NCBI GenBank assembly: GCA_963676725.1
Contig: OY781463.1
Coordinates: 124,001 to 188,000, forward strand
Direction of reading: 5' to 3'
Source of the DNA: G963662905 sp963676725
GTDB lineage: Bacteria; Bacteroidota; Bacteroidia; Bacteroidales; WRLA01
DNA length: 64,000 nucleotides
Part shown: one piece after another, positions 8,371 to 16,465 of the stretch
Layout of the letters: each line of letters opens with the position of its first letter
Numbering within the stretch: the stretch's first letter is position 1
Translations under genes and position numbers: made by a program
The notes under the pieces: model-generated
What the model saw: only the letters and a program-made list of their open reading frames with translations
Database searches by the model: none
Told to the model about the DNA's origin: nothing

Positions 8371-9207
8371 TTACTCCCCTTTATAAATCGTTGTAAAATA
8401 AACATTTGAATATACTGCGAAAAACCCAATGCCGCCTTTATCAATATTTCCTTGTACATTGGCCGGAGGACCGCTAAACATGGGATTTTGCCCAAATGCT
8501 GCTTCTTTTACCTGGCTGATAAAGGTGAAATATTCTTCTGTTATGCCTGACATCTGAATGGTAACGGTGTCGCCCGGATGAAGAACCTGACCTTCTTTTC
8601 GGTTGAAATATGCAACGCCTGCGCCATTCGTAAAATTGCCATTATAAAAACGGTCTTCAGAAACAATCCACTCGGTAATGGTATCTGTCACGGAAACGCC
8701 ATTTTGAAATGATCTGAAAAGATAAAAATTATCCTGTGGTGGATCCCATGCATACAGTTGCACTTCCCAAATGCCATCGAGCCAATCGTCGTGGTAAACT
8801 ATATCTATTGAGCCTTGCTGAATTACTGAGGGCATCGAAGAAGAGGCTTGATATGATGTGGCATTATTGATGGGTTCATTGAGTTCAATATTGAGCTGAT
8901 ATTGTTTCAGGGTGTCGCCTTTAAAATTATTGGGACTTGCATAAATGCCGGGTTCAATTTCCTTAAATTCAATATTTTGTGTGCCATCAAATATGCTCAC
9001 TTTTGCATTTTGAACAGAAGGAGGCTGCTCATTATAGTAATAAGATGTTGATTTCGTGAGTTTGATGGTTTGAATGGTGTCATCGGAAGTGAGTTCTCCT
9101 TCAATAACTAATCGCTCGTTTGTTGTTGCCAAATCCAGGTCGATTTTTTCTGTGCAGGATGCTAGCATCAATACAATAAAAAGGCTGAAGATATATTTTG
9201 CTTTCAT
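8371..9207 (-). CDS. DUF4249 lipoprotein, partner of the TonB-dependent receptor
   Basis: The protein has 278 residues. The ATG at 9207 gives a lipoprotein signal with lipobox MLASC (Cys18). The frame is open further upstream, but that part overlaps the receptor gene in another frame. The mature protein starts EKIDLDLA and continues NERLVIEGELTSDD, the usual DUF4249 opening, followed by a beta-rich domain. DUF4249 proteins are surface or periplasmic lipoproteins of Bacteroidota that are commonly encoded beside a TonB-dependent receptor. Here the gene starts four bases after the receptor's stop. A role in nutrient capture with that receptor is inferred; the substrate is unknown. Confidence 0.88.
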   Translation of the reverse strand: MKAKYIFSLFIVLMLASCTEKIDLDLATTNERLVIEGELTSDDTIQTIKLTKSTSYYYNEQPPSVQNAKVSIFDGTQNIEFKEIEPGIYASPNNFKGDTLKQYQLNIELNEPINNATSYQASSSMPSVIQQGSIDIVYHDDWLDGIWEVQLYAWDPPQDNFYLFRSFQNGVSVTDTITEWIVSEDRFYNGNFTNGAGVAYFNRKEGQVLHPGDTVTIQMSGITEEYFTFISQVKEAAFGQNPMFSGPPANVQGNIDKGGIGFFAVYSNVYFTTIYKGE

Positions 9208-9211
9208 ATTT

Positions 9212-11563
9212 CTAGAAATTGAAGTTAAAAGTAACGGATGGAATGATTCCAAAGAGATAGGTTTTTTCTGCATAAGTAATATCCGGATTGTCAGCATCCT
9301 GTACGAAATTGATTGCCCAGGCATTTTTTCTTCCATAGGCATTATAAACGGAGAATGTCCAGCTGTGATGCCATTTTCTGCCGGTTTTTGGCTTTTCTTT
9401 CAGGATGAGCGCAAGGTCTAAGCGGTGATAATCGGGCATACGATATGAGTTTCTTTCTGTATAAATGGCGATGATTTTATTGCCATAAATTGCCCTCCCG
9501 GAAGGGAAAGTAACGGGAGCTCCTGTTGCATAAATCCAATTTGCCGATACTGTGATCCGCTGACTGAGTTCATAGTTAAGCACAATCGTTAGTTCGTGGG
9601 GTTTATCGTAGGGAGAACGGTAAGTGTTCCCATTATTGATGTCTTCGAACTTTCGTTCTGCTCTCGAATAAGTATAACCAACCCATCCCGTAAGGCGGCC
9701 TTTATTTTTCCGCACAAGTAATTCAATTCCATAGGCCCAGGATTTGCCAAAGCGCAATTCTTTTTCCATTTCTTTATTAAGGAGCAATTGTGCAAAGTCT
9801 TTAAAATCAATGCTATTTTGCATGTTTTTATAGTATGCCTCTATGGATGTTTCGATTACATTATTTTGGAAATTTTTGAAATATCCTACAGCGACCATAT
9901 CAGCAATTTGAGGCTTTACGTTCGGACTTGCCGGAAACCAAACATCAAGGGGTGTGCCTGATGCCGATTTTTGTGCGAGTTGCACATATTGTGCTGTACG
10001 GCTGTAACTTGCTTTCAAGCTGCTGCTTTCGTTCAGTAAAAAATTGATGCCAAATCGTGGTTGTAAAACGGCATAAGTATTGTAAAAGTCACCTTTTGCA
10101 TAATTTGTAGAATCGGTGATGTCAAAGGCGTTGTTCATTGAATATACGGTTGCAGGGCCAATATTTTGGAATATACTTAGCCGTAGCCCATATCTTAATG
10201 AAATGCGTTCGCCAATATTTTGCTCATTACTCATGTAGGCAGATGATTCCAATGCGTAATTGCTGGGCACTTCAAAACGATCAAAAAAGCTATTTTCGCC
10301 AACGCCTTCTGCCATTCCGGGGTAGAAGTCGTGAAATGCTGTTGATGCGCCAAAACGCACTGTGTTATCCGGATTTAAAAACCATGTAAAATCGGCTTTT
10401 AGTCCATATTCTTTCATATTTGAAATCCAATTAAATGCATCGGCGCGATCCATTTCCGTGCCTATTTCATAATCATAATTGGTGTAAATGCCTGTGAAAT
10501 TGGCAAAAATACGTTGGCTAAACAGGTGGTTCCAGCGCACTGTTGCTGTTTGATTGCCAAAGGCAATACGACCGAATTTATTTTTAAATACATCGCGGCC
10601 AAAATATCCACTGATAAAGATCCGGTTGTTCTCGTTGATGATGTGGTTTACCTTGGCGTTGAGGTCGTAAAAATGCAGTTTGTTGTCTTTAATTTTATCA
10701 TCGCTGGAAAGGGGAAGAAAAAGATCTGCATAGGTTCTCCTGCCGCTAATCAGATAAGATGTTTTGTCTTTAATAATAGGGCCTTCGAGTGTTAGCCTGC
10801 TGGAAATCAATCCAATTCCGCCGGTGCCATGAAAGCTTTTGTTATTTCCTTCTTTCATACGCACATCCATGAGTGAAGCCAATCTTCCGCCATATTGCGC
10901 AGGAATATCGCCTTTGTAGAGCTTTACGTCCTTAACGGCATCATTATTAAAAACGCTGAAAAACCCGAGCATATGCGAAGCATTGTAGACTGGGGCTTCA
11001 TCGAGTAGGATGAGGTTTTGGTCGGGAGCGCCACCACGAACGCTAAAACCCGATGAGCCTTCGCTCGTGGCCTGAACGCCGGGCAACAATTGAAAGGCTT
11101 TGATGATATCTATTTCGCCCATTAAAGCCGGAATTTGATCAATTTTTTTTGAATCAAGGGAAATAGAGCCCATCTCGGGTTCTTTAATGTTTTTGTCGGA
11201 AGCTTTTCCTTGTATAATCACTTCCTCTAGGGTTTCATGTGATGGTTTTAGTTTGATATTGAGGCTTTTATCTTCTTTAAGACTGATGCTTTTTTCGATT
11301 TTTGTATAGCCAATAAATGAAAAAATAAAGGTGTAATCGCCGGGTTCGAGGCTGAGACTGTAAAACCCATAGACATTACTAACTGTTCCATTTTGCATTT
11401 CCTTCACATAAACAGTCGCGCCAATGAGTTGCTCGCCGGTTGTTTCGTCTTCGATATGGCCGCTTAGGGTAAAACGTGTTTTACTTTCCGGAGAATCCAT
11501 GCCTTCAAACGAGAAACTTATTAATGGTAGAATGAGTGAAATGAGTAGAAAGAGATTTTTCAT
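9212..11563 (-). CDS. TonB-dependent receptor with N-terminal carboxypeptidase-regulatory-like domain
   Basis: Outer membrane active transporter of 783 residues. The ATG at 11563 directly precedes a signal peptide (NLFLLISLILPLISF); the frame also opens at a TTG (11587) that adds eight polar residues. Domains in order are a CarboxypepD_reg-like beta domain (about 25-110, GHIEDETTGEQLIGATVYV), a plug domain (about 120-225, with GFSVRGGAPDQNLILLDEAP) and a 22-strand-type barrel ending SVTFNFNF. It forms a two-gene unit with the DUF4249 lipoprotein downstream. This type is neither a full SusC nor a classical siderophore receptor by sequence alone, so the ligand is open. Confidence 0.93.
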   Translation of the reverse strand: MKNLFLLISLILPLISFSFEGMDSPESKTRFTLSGHIEDETTGEQLIGATVYVKEMQNGTVSNVYGFYSLSLEPGDYTFIFSFIGYTKIEKSISLKEDKSLNIKLKPSHETLEEVIIQGKASDKNIKEPEMGSISLDSKKIDQIPALMGEIDIIKAFQLLPGVQATSEGSSGFSVRGGAPDQNLILLDEAPVYNASHMLGFFSVFNNDAVKDVKLYKGDIPAQYGGRLASLMDVRMKEGNNKSFHGTGGIGLISSRLTLEGPIIKDKTSYLISGRRTYADLFLPLSSDDKIKDNKLHFYDLNAKVNHIINENNRIFISGYFGRDVFKNKFGRIAFGNQTATVRWNHLFSQRIFANFTGIYTNYDYEIGTEMDRADAFNWISNMKEYGLKADFTWFLNPDNTVRFGASTAFHDFYPGMAEGVGENSFFDRFEVPSNYALESSAYMSNEQNIGERISLRYGLRLSIFQNIGPATVYSMNNAFDITDSTNYAKGDFYNTYAVLQPRFGINFLLNESSSLKASYSRTAQYVQLAQKSASGTPLDVWFPASPNVKPQIADMVAVGYFKNFQNNVIETSIEAYYKNMQNSIDFKDFAQLLLNKEMEKELRFGKSWAYGIELLVRKNKGRLTGWVGYTYSRAERKFEDINNGNTYRSPYDKPHELTIVLNYELSQRITVSANWIYATGAPVTFPSGRAIYGNKIIAIYTERNSYRMPDYHRLDLALILKEKPKTGRKWHHSWTFSVYNAYGRKNAWAINFVQDADNPDITYAEKTYLFGIIPSVTFNFNF

Positions 11564-11685
11564 CTTTTTTATATGGTTATTTTTCAATGAATGTTAGGTA
11601 GAAAATTTATGTCTGATGAAACATTTTATTTCCCGGAGAAAACTGTTTTTATTGAATAGAACGAATGGAAGGGGATTTTGTTGGA

Positions 11686-12351
11686 TTAAAACCATCCAAA
11701 CATTAAAGTGATGCTGCCTGTAAGTCCACTTAAGTCCTTATTGTTGAAAGTTGGATTGCCGTCAATGTCGTAATATATTGATCCTGCTCCGCTTACTAAT
11801 CTGTAGCCGATGCCTGCATTAAATTTAAACCATTTTAAGAGATTGAGTTCAACTTCTGCTTGCGGTGTAAAAACGAAAACCCCATCCACAGCCCATTCAT
11901 TTTCGTCCCACCAATTCCCAAAAGTATTGTTGGAATAAGTTATTCCGCCAAATCCAATTTTTGTGCTGAGTGCAAGGTGTATGACTTTATTGGGTTGGAG
12001 TATATATCCCATCCATAGGCCGCCATGGCCAAAAACCGTATGTGGATAAGAAATGCGACTGCTCATGCTGTAAACGCTGTAATTCAGCTCGTTCATGCTA
12101 ACCATGCCTAGGCCATAGCCGCCAATAAAAAATTGATTGTTGATGAGCACTGCGCCACCACCACCAGTGGAAAAAGCAAATTCGCCCTGAAATGAGGAAA
12201 ATTCAAATATTGGTGCGCCAAATCCGGAAATCCGGGTTTCACCATTTTTTTGAAATAAATAGGTAGGCTGCTGTGTTTCCTTGGCTTCTTGTGCATAAAG
12301 GAATATCGGGGCGATGGCCAATAATAGGACGGTTATGGTTTTTTGTATCAT
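11686..12351 (-). CDS. Outer membrane beta-barrel-like secreted protein
   Basis: The protein has 221 residues. The ATG at 12351 gives a signal peptide (TITVLLLAIAPIFLYAQ). An earlier ATG at 12390 would fall at the predicted transcription start and lacks a signal. The mature part is glycine- and aromatic-rich with alternating strands (GAPIFEFSSFQGEFAFSTGGG, then IGGYGLGMVSMNEL) and ends SITLMFGWF, a typical barrel C-terminus. It lies 122 bases upstream of the TonB receptor gene on the same strand and could be co-expressed with it. Its function is unknown. Confidence 0.78.
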   Translation of the reverse strand: MIQKTITVLLLAIAPIFLYAQEAKETQQPTYLFQKNGETRISGFGAPIFEFSSFQGEFAFSTGGGGAVLINNQFFIGGYGLGMVSMNELNYSVYSMSSRISYPHTVFGHGGLWMGYILQPNKVIHLALSTKIGFGGITYSNNTFGNWWDENEWAVDGVFVFTPQAEVELNLLKWFKFNAGIGYRLVSGAGSIYYDIDGNPTFNNKDLSGLTGSITLMFGWF

Positions 12352-12392
12352 TGCGCTTTGGTATTTGCTTCTGCATTTTACAAGGAACATGC

Positions 12393-12400
12393 CAAAGTTA
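12393..12400 (-). promoter_or_regulatory. Candidate -7 element (TAACTTTG) for the beta-barrel gene
   Basis: The minus strand reads TAACTTTG, a match to TAnnTTTG, placing transcription start near 12386 and leaving a leader of about 35 bases before the ATG at 12351. No clear -33 TTG was found. Confidence 0.45.
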
Positions 12401-13043
12401 GGTGTTTGTGTTAAGATATTTATAAATATTGAGCTGACGTGAATTTGAAATGGTTAAGACTAAGTATAATTTGGTTAATATACTGTATATGAAGTAAATA
12501 AACTTGTGTTTCCCATTAAGGGTTTTGTGTTTTTGCATTTATTCCCTCAGTGAATCTGAGCGGAAGATTTCCTTGAAACTCAGGTTGTTTATGAAAATGA
12601 TTGTTTGATGGAGATATTGTTCTCTCTGGAAACATGCCTGTGTGGGAAAACGAACAGCAATTGTTCAGAAACGGACATTATGAACACAAGAGCTATCTAA
12701 GCTAAATAAGTGTTGTTTTTGAGTATCTTAAGACAGAAACAGGAAGTCGCGAGTCTGTAAGCCTGACACAAGCAGTCCAAATTTGTGTAAGGCTTATGGC
12801 CTAATTTTGAGTTCTTGCCATTTTTGAGACCGGGCGTTCCTTTTATTGTTCCAGCCCTACAGGCTGTGTTTTGGATATTGGATAAGCTAAAAAAGAAAAA
12901 TTAGTGTTCTATTTCCTGCCTTCAACACTCGTCACCCTGTAATAAATTAACCCCCTACAAATAAACATGATGCAAATTTCATATTCTCTTTTAGGGTGTC
13001 GCATTGTCGAAGTCAGGAAAATGCTGTGTCTTCAACCTTATTA
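12401..13043. other. Non-coding gap with several hairpins
   Basis: No gene was supportable in this stretch of about 640 bases. It holds a 14-pair imperfect hairpin (12758-12771 with 12783-12796, one mismatch, TAAGCCT/AGGCTTA ends). It also holds a CAGCC/GGCTG hairpin with a CTACA loop (12852-12866) and a small dyad GAACA/TGTTC (12652-12666). It may contain degenerate mobile-element or repeat sequence, but no transposase motif was read. Confidence 0.5.
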
Positions 13044-13084
13044 ATAAAAGAGAATGGCTGCTTTTAATGAAAAACAGCCATCTC
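13044..13084 (-). terminator. Intrinsic terminator after the 552-residue lipoprotein gene
   Basis: ATGGCTG (13054-13060) pairs with CAGCCAT (13075-13081) and, past a one-base bulge, GAG with CTC. On the minus strand the hairpin is followed by TTTT. It lies about 32 bases past the stop of the lipoprotein gene. Confidence 0.6.
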
Positions 13085-13116
13085 ATCATGTTGTCTGTAA
13101 AAAAGATTGCGGTGTT

Positions 13117-14775
13117 TTATTCGTATCGCCCGCAAATTTCGGAGGATAGCTCCACTTCAATGGTGTAACTATCGCTGTTGATAACAAAAAATTCATCAAA
13201 CCAAAAATCATCGACCAAAGCGCCAAAAGAATAGCCTTTGCCTTGCTCTAAGCCATGGATGGTGATTTCTCCATCGATGACCTGTCCGATGTATTTCCAT
13301 CCACATCCGTCATCATAAAATGCGGAGATATTTGGTTTGATTTTGGAAAACTCGCAATTTGCATAAACAGTAACATCAACATCAACTAATTGCCCTATGC
13401 CGGATGGTGGTGTTAGCTCGATTAATATTGGGTCTTCTGTGCATAAATCCATGACCGTGGTTGATCCCAATAATGAAAATGGACATCCGCCCCAAACTTC
13501 AAGAACTGTTTCTAAGTCGCAAGGTGCATCAGGAATATAGATTTCGTCATCACTCGATTGAAGATAGCCTGAAGACCAATAGACAATATCTGACATGGGT
13601 TCTTTAAGAACCAGTTGAACAATATCGGGGCAGCTGTAAGTTTCAGTATTTTCAGAAGCGGATTTTTCTGATGGGTTATCGATAATTCTTAACCATTCCT
13701 TCTGTGCATCTTTCACTGCGTCTACTTTTTTTCTCCAAGCACTTTTTTCCTTTTTTTTCTTGTCGGCATTTTTCTTGGAGAAATGTGTGGTTTGATATTC
13801 GATAAATAAGTTTCCATTTGCTGCAGGTCCTTGCACAAGTCCTTCGTTTTCAAACTCCCAAATGCCTTCATTCAGATTGTAGTTCCACATGGGGAAGTAA
13901 TCCCCTGCTTTTAGCAGCTCCTTGGTGTCGGGATTATAGGTGTTTGTTGGAATTTCAAAATAAATATCAATTGGATTTGAAAAAGTGCTGGCAATATTGC
14001 CGCTTGCATCAATAAGGTCATAATCTGCCCATCCTCCGGTGAAAAAGAGTGCATTGTCAAGAGTGCCGTTTTCGTCTTTGGTTTTTACGCAAAAACCGCC
14101 AGTGAAACAAGCAACAGCATCAGCAGATTGGTTGCTGTAATAGATAATCTGAGACTCTATTTCCCCTGTTAGTGCTTTGCCGTTTATGTCTTTAATAATT
14201 GTTCCCTCAGGGATGTGCACTCTTGTGATTGCGTTGCTTTGTGCTGCGGGCAGAGAAGCAATATTGAAGTCTTCCGGTGTAATTCCGTCTTGTGGTACAA
14301 TGCCTGCAATTTCATTGGAAATGCTGACGCCTTCGGGAGGGCTGCTAATTTTTAGTAAGTTGACATTGAAGGAATGGCCTCCCTCGCTTACAATTTGTAT
14401 CGGCATACTTGCTTCCTGAAAACCGCTGCCTTCAAAAATCAGAGTTAATTCGATTGGTTTTGATGCCGATGGGAGTATGGAGTTTGAGAGTGCAAAAGTG
14501 AATATGCCGTGTTTGGAAGCTAAAGAAGTGATTTGTTGTCCGAAAATGTCTTTGGCGGCGCTTTTATCCGTTCCTTCGATTTTCATGCTAATGCTTTGCG
14601 TATCATTAGCGCCAATTAAATCCGTTGTGCCTGCTTGATAGACCTGAACAACGATGGCCGTTTTTACTTCGGGTGCGTTAAATGTGAGGATGTCCTGTAT
14701 TTCGTCTTTACAGGAAAAAATGCTCATCAAAATGAGCAGAAGGATGATGATGCTGCTTTTTGTTTTTGTTTTCAT
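13117..14775 (-). CDS. Large lipoprotein of unknown function
   Basis: The protein has 552 residues. A lipoprotein signal has lipobox MSIFSC (Cys22). The mature part starts with beta-rich, possibly immunoglobulin- or carboxypeptidase-regulatory-like sequence (TAIVVQVYQAGTTDLIGA and on). A middle segment may resemble a ZU5-like region (VHIPEGTIIKDINGKALTGE; FEIPTNTYNPDTKELLKAGD). A lysine-rich linker at about residues 335-360 (KKNADKKKKEKSAWRKK) and a C-terminal beta domain with several cysteines follow. It is probably exported to the outer membrane and exposed at the surface. It is a single gene with its own terminator. No enzymatic motif was recognised. Confidence 0.8.
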   Translation of the reverse strand: MKTKTKSSIIILLLILMSIFSCKDEIQDILTFNAPEVKTAIVVQVYQAGTTDLIGANDTQSISMKIEGTDKSAAKDIFGQQITSLASKHGIFTFALSNSILPSASKPIELTLIFEGSGFQEASMPIQIVSEGGHSFNVNLLKISSPPEGVSISNEIAGIVPQDGITPEDFNIASLPAAQSNAITRVHIPEGTIIKDINGKALTGEIESQIIYYSNQSADAVACFTGGFCVKTKDENGTLDNALFFTGGWADYDLIDASGNIASTFSNPIDIYFEIPTNTYNPDTKELLKAGDYFPMWNYNLNEGIWEFENEGLVQGPAANGNLFIEYQTTHFSKKNADKKKKEKSAWRKKVDAVKDAQKEWLRIIDNPSEKSASENTETYSCPDIVQLVLKEPMSDIVYWSSGYLQSSDDEIYIPDAPCDLETVLEVWGGCPFSLLGSTTVMDLCTEDPILIELTPPSGIGQLVDVDVTVYANCEFSKIKPNISAFYDDGCGWKYIGQVIDGEITIHGLEQGKGYSFGALVDDFWFDEFFVINSDSYTIEVELSSEICGRYE

Positions 14776-15053
14776 GGATCATGGTTTTTTGGGTTCGCAT
14801 ATATAAAAATATTCGTGGGGGTTTTAGCCCGTAATATAGCGAATATTTATATGGAATGCAAGTTTTTGACAATAAACTTTTTAGAGCCAATAGTTGCCGA
14901 GAAAACTCGTGTGTCAGGAATGGAAAGAAATGGAAGAGGATGGGTTTTGTGAACGTTTTAAAAATGATGATATAACTGCAAAAGACACTTCTTTTGAACT
15001 CGTATGTGCTCGCCAAGAATGATTTTGCGAATGATTCAGATTCGATCAAAGCC

Positions 15054-16424
15054 CTAACTGTGCTTCGGGATTTCGATCCCAAATAACTTCCTATAAAGAT
15101 CAACAGAATAGGAATCCGTCATCCCCGAAAGGTAATCCAAAACGGAAAACGCCTTTTCGTAGTTTGTGCCTGCATCGCACTGAAACTGCTCGGGCAAAAG
15201 CAAGAGGACTTTTTTGTCTTTATGCCCCGGATTTTCTTTAAGGATCGCCGGAATAAACAATCCTAAGAGGTCGTTCATAATACGATAGCCGGCAATTTCT
15301 AACTGCACTACAGTGTCGTGATTGTATATTTCCTTTATAGAGATGTCTTCAATTTCTTGCAGAAAGCTGTTGCTTTGCGATAAATCGTCTAAGAGCCCAG
15401 AATGATAGTTGCCACTGATCATCTTGTCTGCATTTTCGATAAATAAATCGGAGGATTTTTGCGTTAGTGTATTGATGCATTTCGCCCTTAAATAGGAGAT
15501 TTGTTCGTTTTGGTTTGTGATGTTTTTAAAGGTATTATTGATTTTGTTTAAGTTATCATCCTTATGTGCGATATTTTCGATTAAACTCAAAAATATATCG
15601 GCAACTCTTTTATGCTCAATAATATGTAGCCTTTGAGCATCTTCAAAATCGACAATTCGATAGCAAATATCATCGGCAGCTTCGGTCAGGAATACAAATG
15701 GATGACGCGCAAAAACAGCGGGCTTGTCAGCCGTTTTGATCACATTCAGGGTTTCCAGGATATGAGCGCCTAGTTCTTTTTCCGCCTGAAAAAAACTGAA
15801 TTTTTTGGTGTTGATGCTGCCCTTGTTCATGGAGTTTGATTCACAAGGGTATTTTAATAATGATGCTAAGGTGTTGTAGGTTAATCCATAACCTCCTTCT
15901 GATTTTCCCTTAAACTGATGCGTCAGTATCCGGAAAGAATTGGCATTGCCTTCAAAATTGATAAGATCGGTCCATTCTTCTTTTGTGAAATGTTCTTCTA
16001 AAGCGCAGCCGTCAATTTTGTCGTGGCAATTTTCGATAAAATAATTGGATATTGCTTTTTCTCCGGCATGTCCAAAAGCAGGATTGCCAATATCATGCGC
16101 AAGACAGGCAGAGGCAATTACATTTTGAAGTTCATATTCGTAGAATTTTTCGCGTTCTTTGCTGATGTGGTTTTGGGCAATGAGTTTCTCTCCAACAATT
16201 TTCCCTAAAGATCGTCCAACACTGGCAACTTCTAAAGAATGTGTCAGGCGATTATGCACAAAAGTGGAAACGGGTAAGGGAAATACCTGTGTTTTATCTT
16301 GCAACCTTCGAAATGCTGATGAAAAAATAAGCCTGTCAAAATCAACTTGATAGTTGGTGCGAATCCCTGTTTTTGATTTATCTGTGCCGGTGCGCTTTCC
16401 TGATACGATATTATTCCAATTCAT
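15054..16424 (-). CDS. dgt: Deoxyguanosinetriphosphate triphosphohydrolase (dGTPase)
   Basis: HD-domain enzyme that hydrolyses dGTP, and probably other dNTPs, to the nucleoside and triphosphate, helping set dNTP pools. It has 456 residues, the normal length. The metal-binding set is visible: His62 in NRLTHSLEVA, then His110-Asp111 in ACLAHDIGNPAFGHAGE, and a later Asp in EAADDICYRIVDFEDA. The N-terminus starts directly at the conserved region containing RTNYQVDFDRLIFSSAFRRL. It lies 41 bases downstream of the spermidine-synthase-like membrane protein gene on the same strand. Confidence 0.93.
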   Translation of the reverse strand: MNWNNIVSGKRTGTDKSKTGIRTNYQVDFDRLIFSSAFRRLQDKTQVFPLPVSTFVHNRLTHSLEVASVGRSLGKIVGEKLIAQNHISKEREKFYEYELQNVIASACLAHDIGNPAFGHAGEKAISNYFIENCHDKIDGCALEEHFTKEEWTDLINFEGNANSFRILTHQFKGKSEGGYGLTYNTLASLLKYPCESNSMNKGSINTKKFSFFQAEKELGAHILETLNVIKTADKPAVFARHPFVFLTEAADDICYRIVDFEDAQRLHIIEHKRVADIFLSLIENIAHKDDNLNKINNTFKNITNQNEQISYLRAKCINTLTQKSSDLFIENADKMISGNYHSGLLDDLSQSNSFLQEIEDISIKEIYNHDTVVQLEIAGYRIMNDLLGLFIPAILKENPGHKDKKVLLLLPEQFQCDAGTNYEKAFSVLDYLSGMTDSYSVDLYRKLFGIEIPKHS

Positions 16425-16465
16425 GATGTTTTTTATTCAAATAATGATGAGGCAGATTCATTCAT

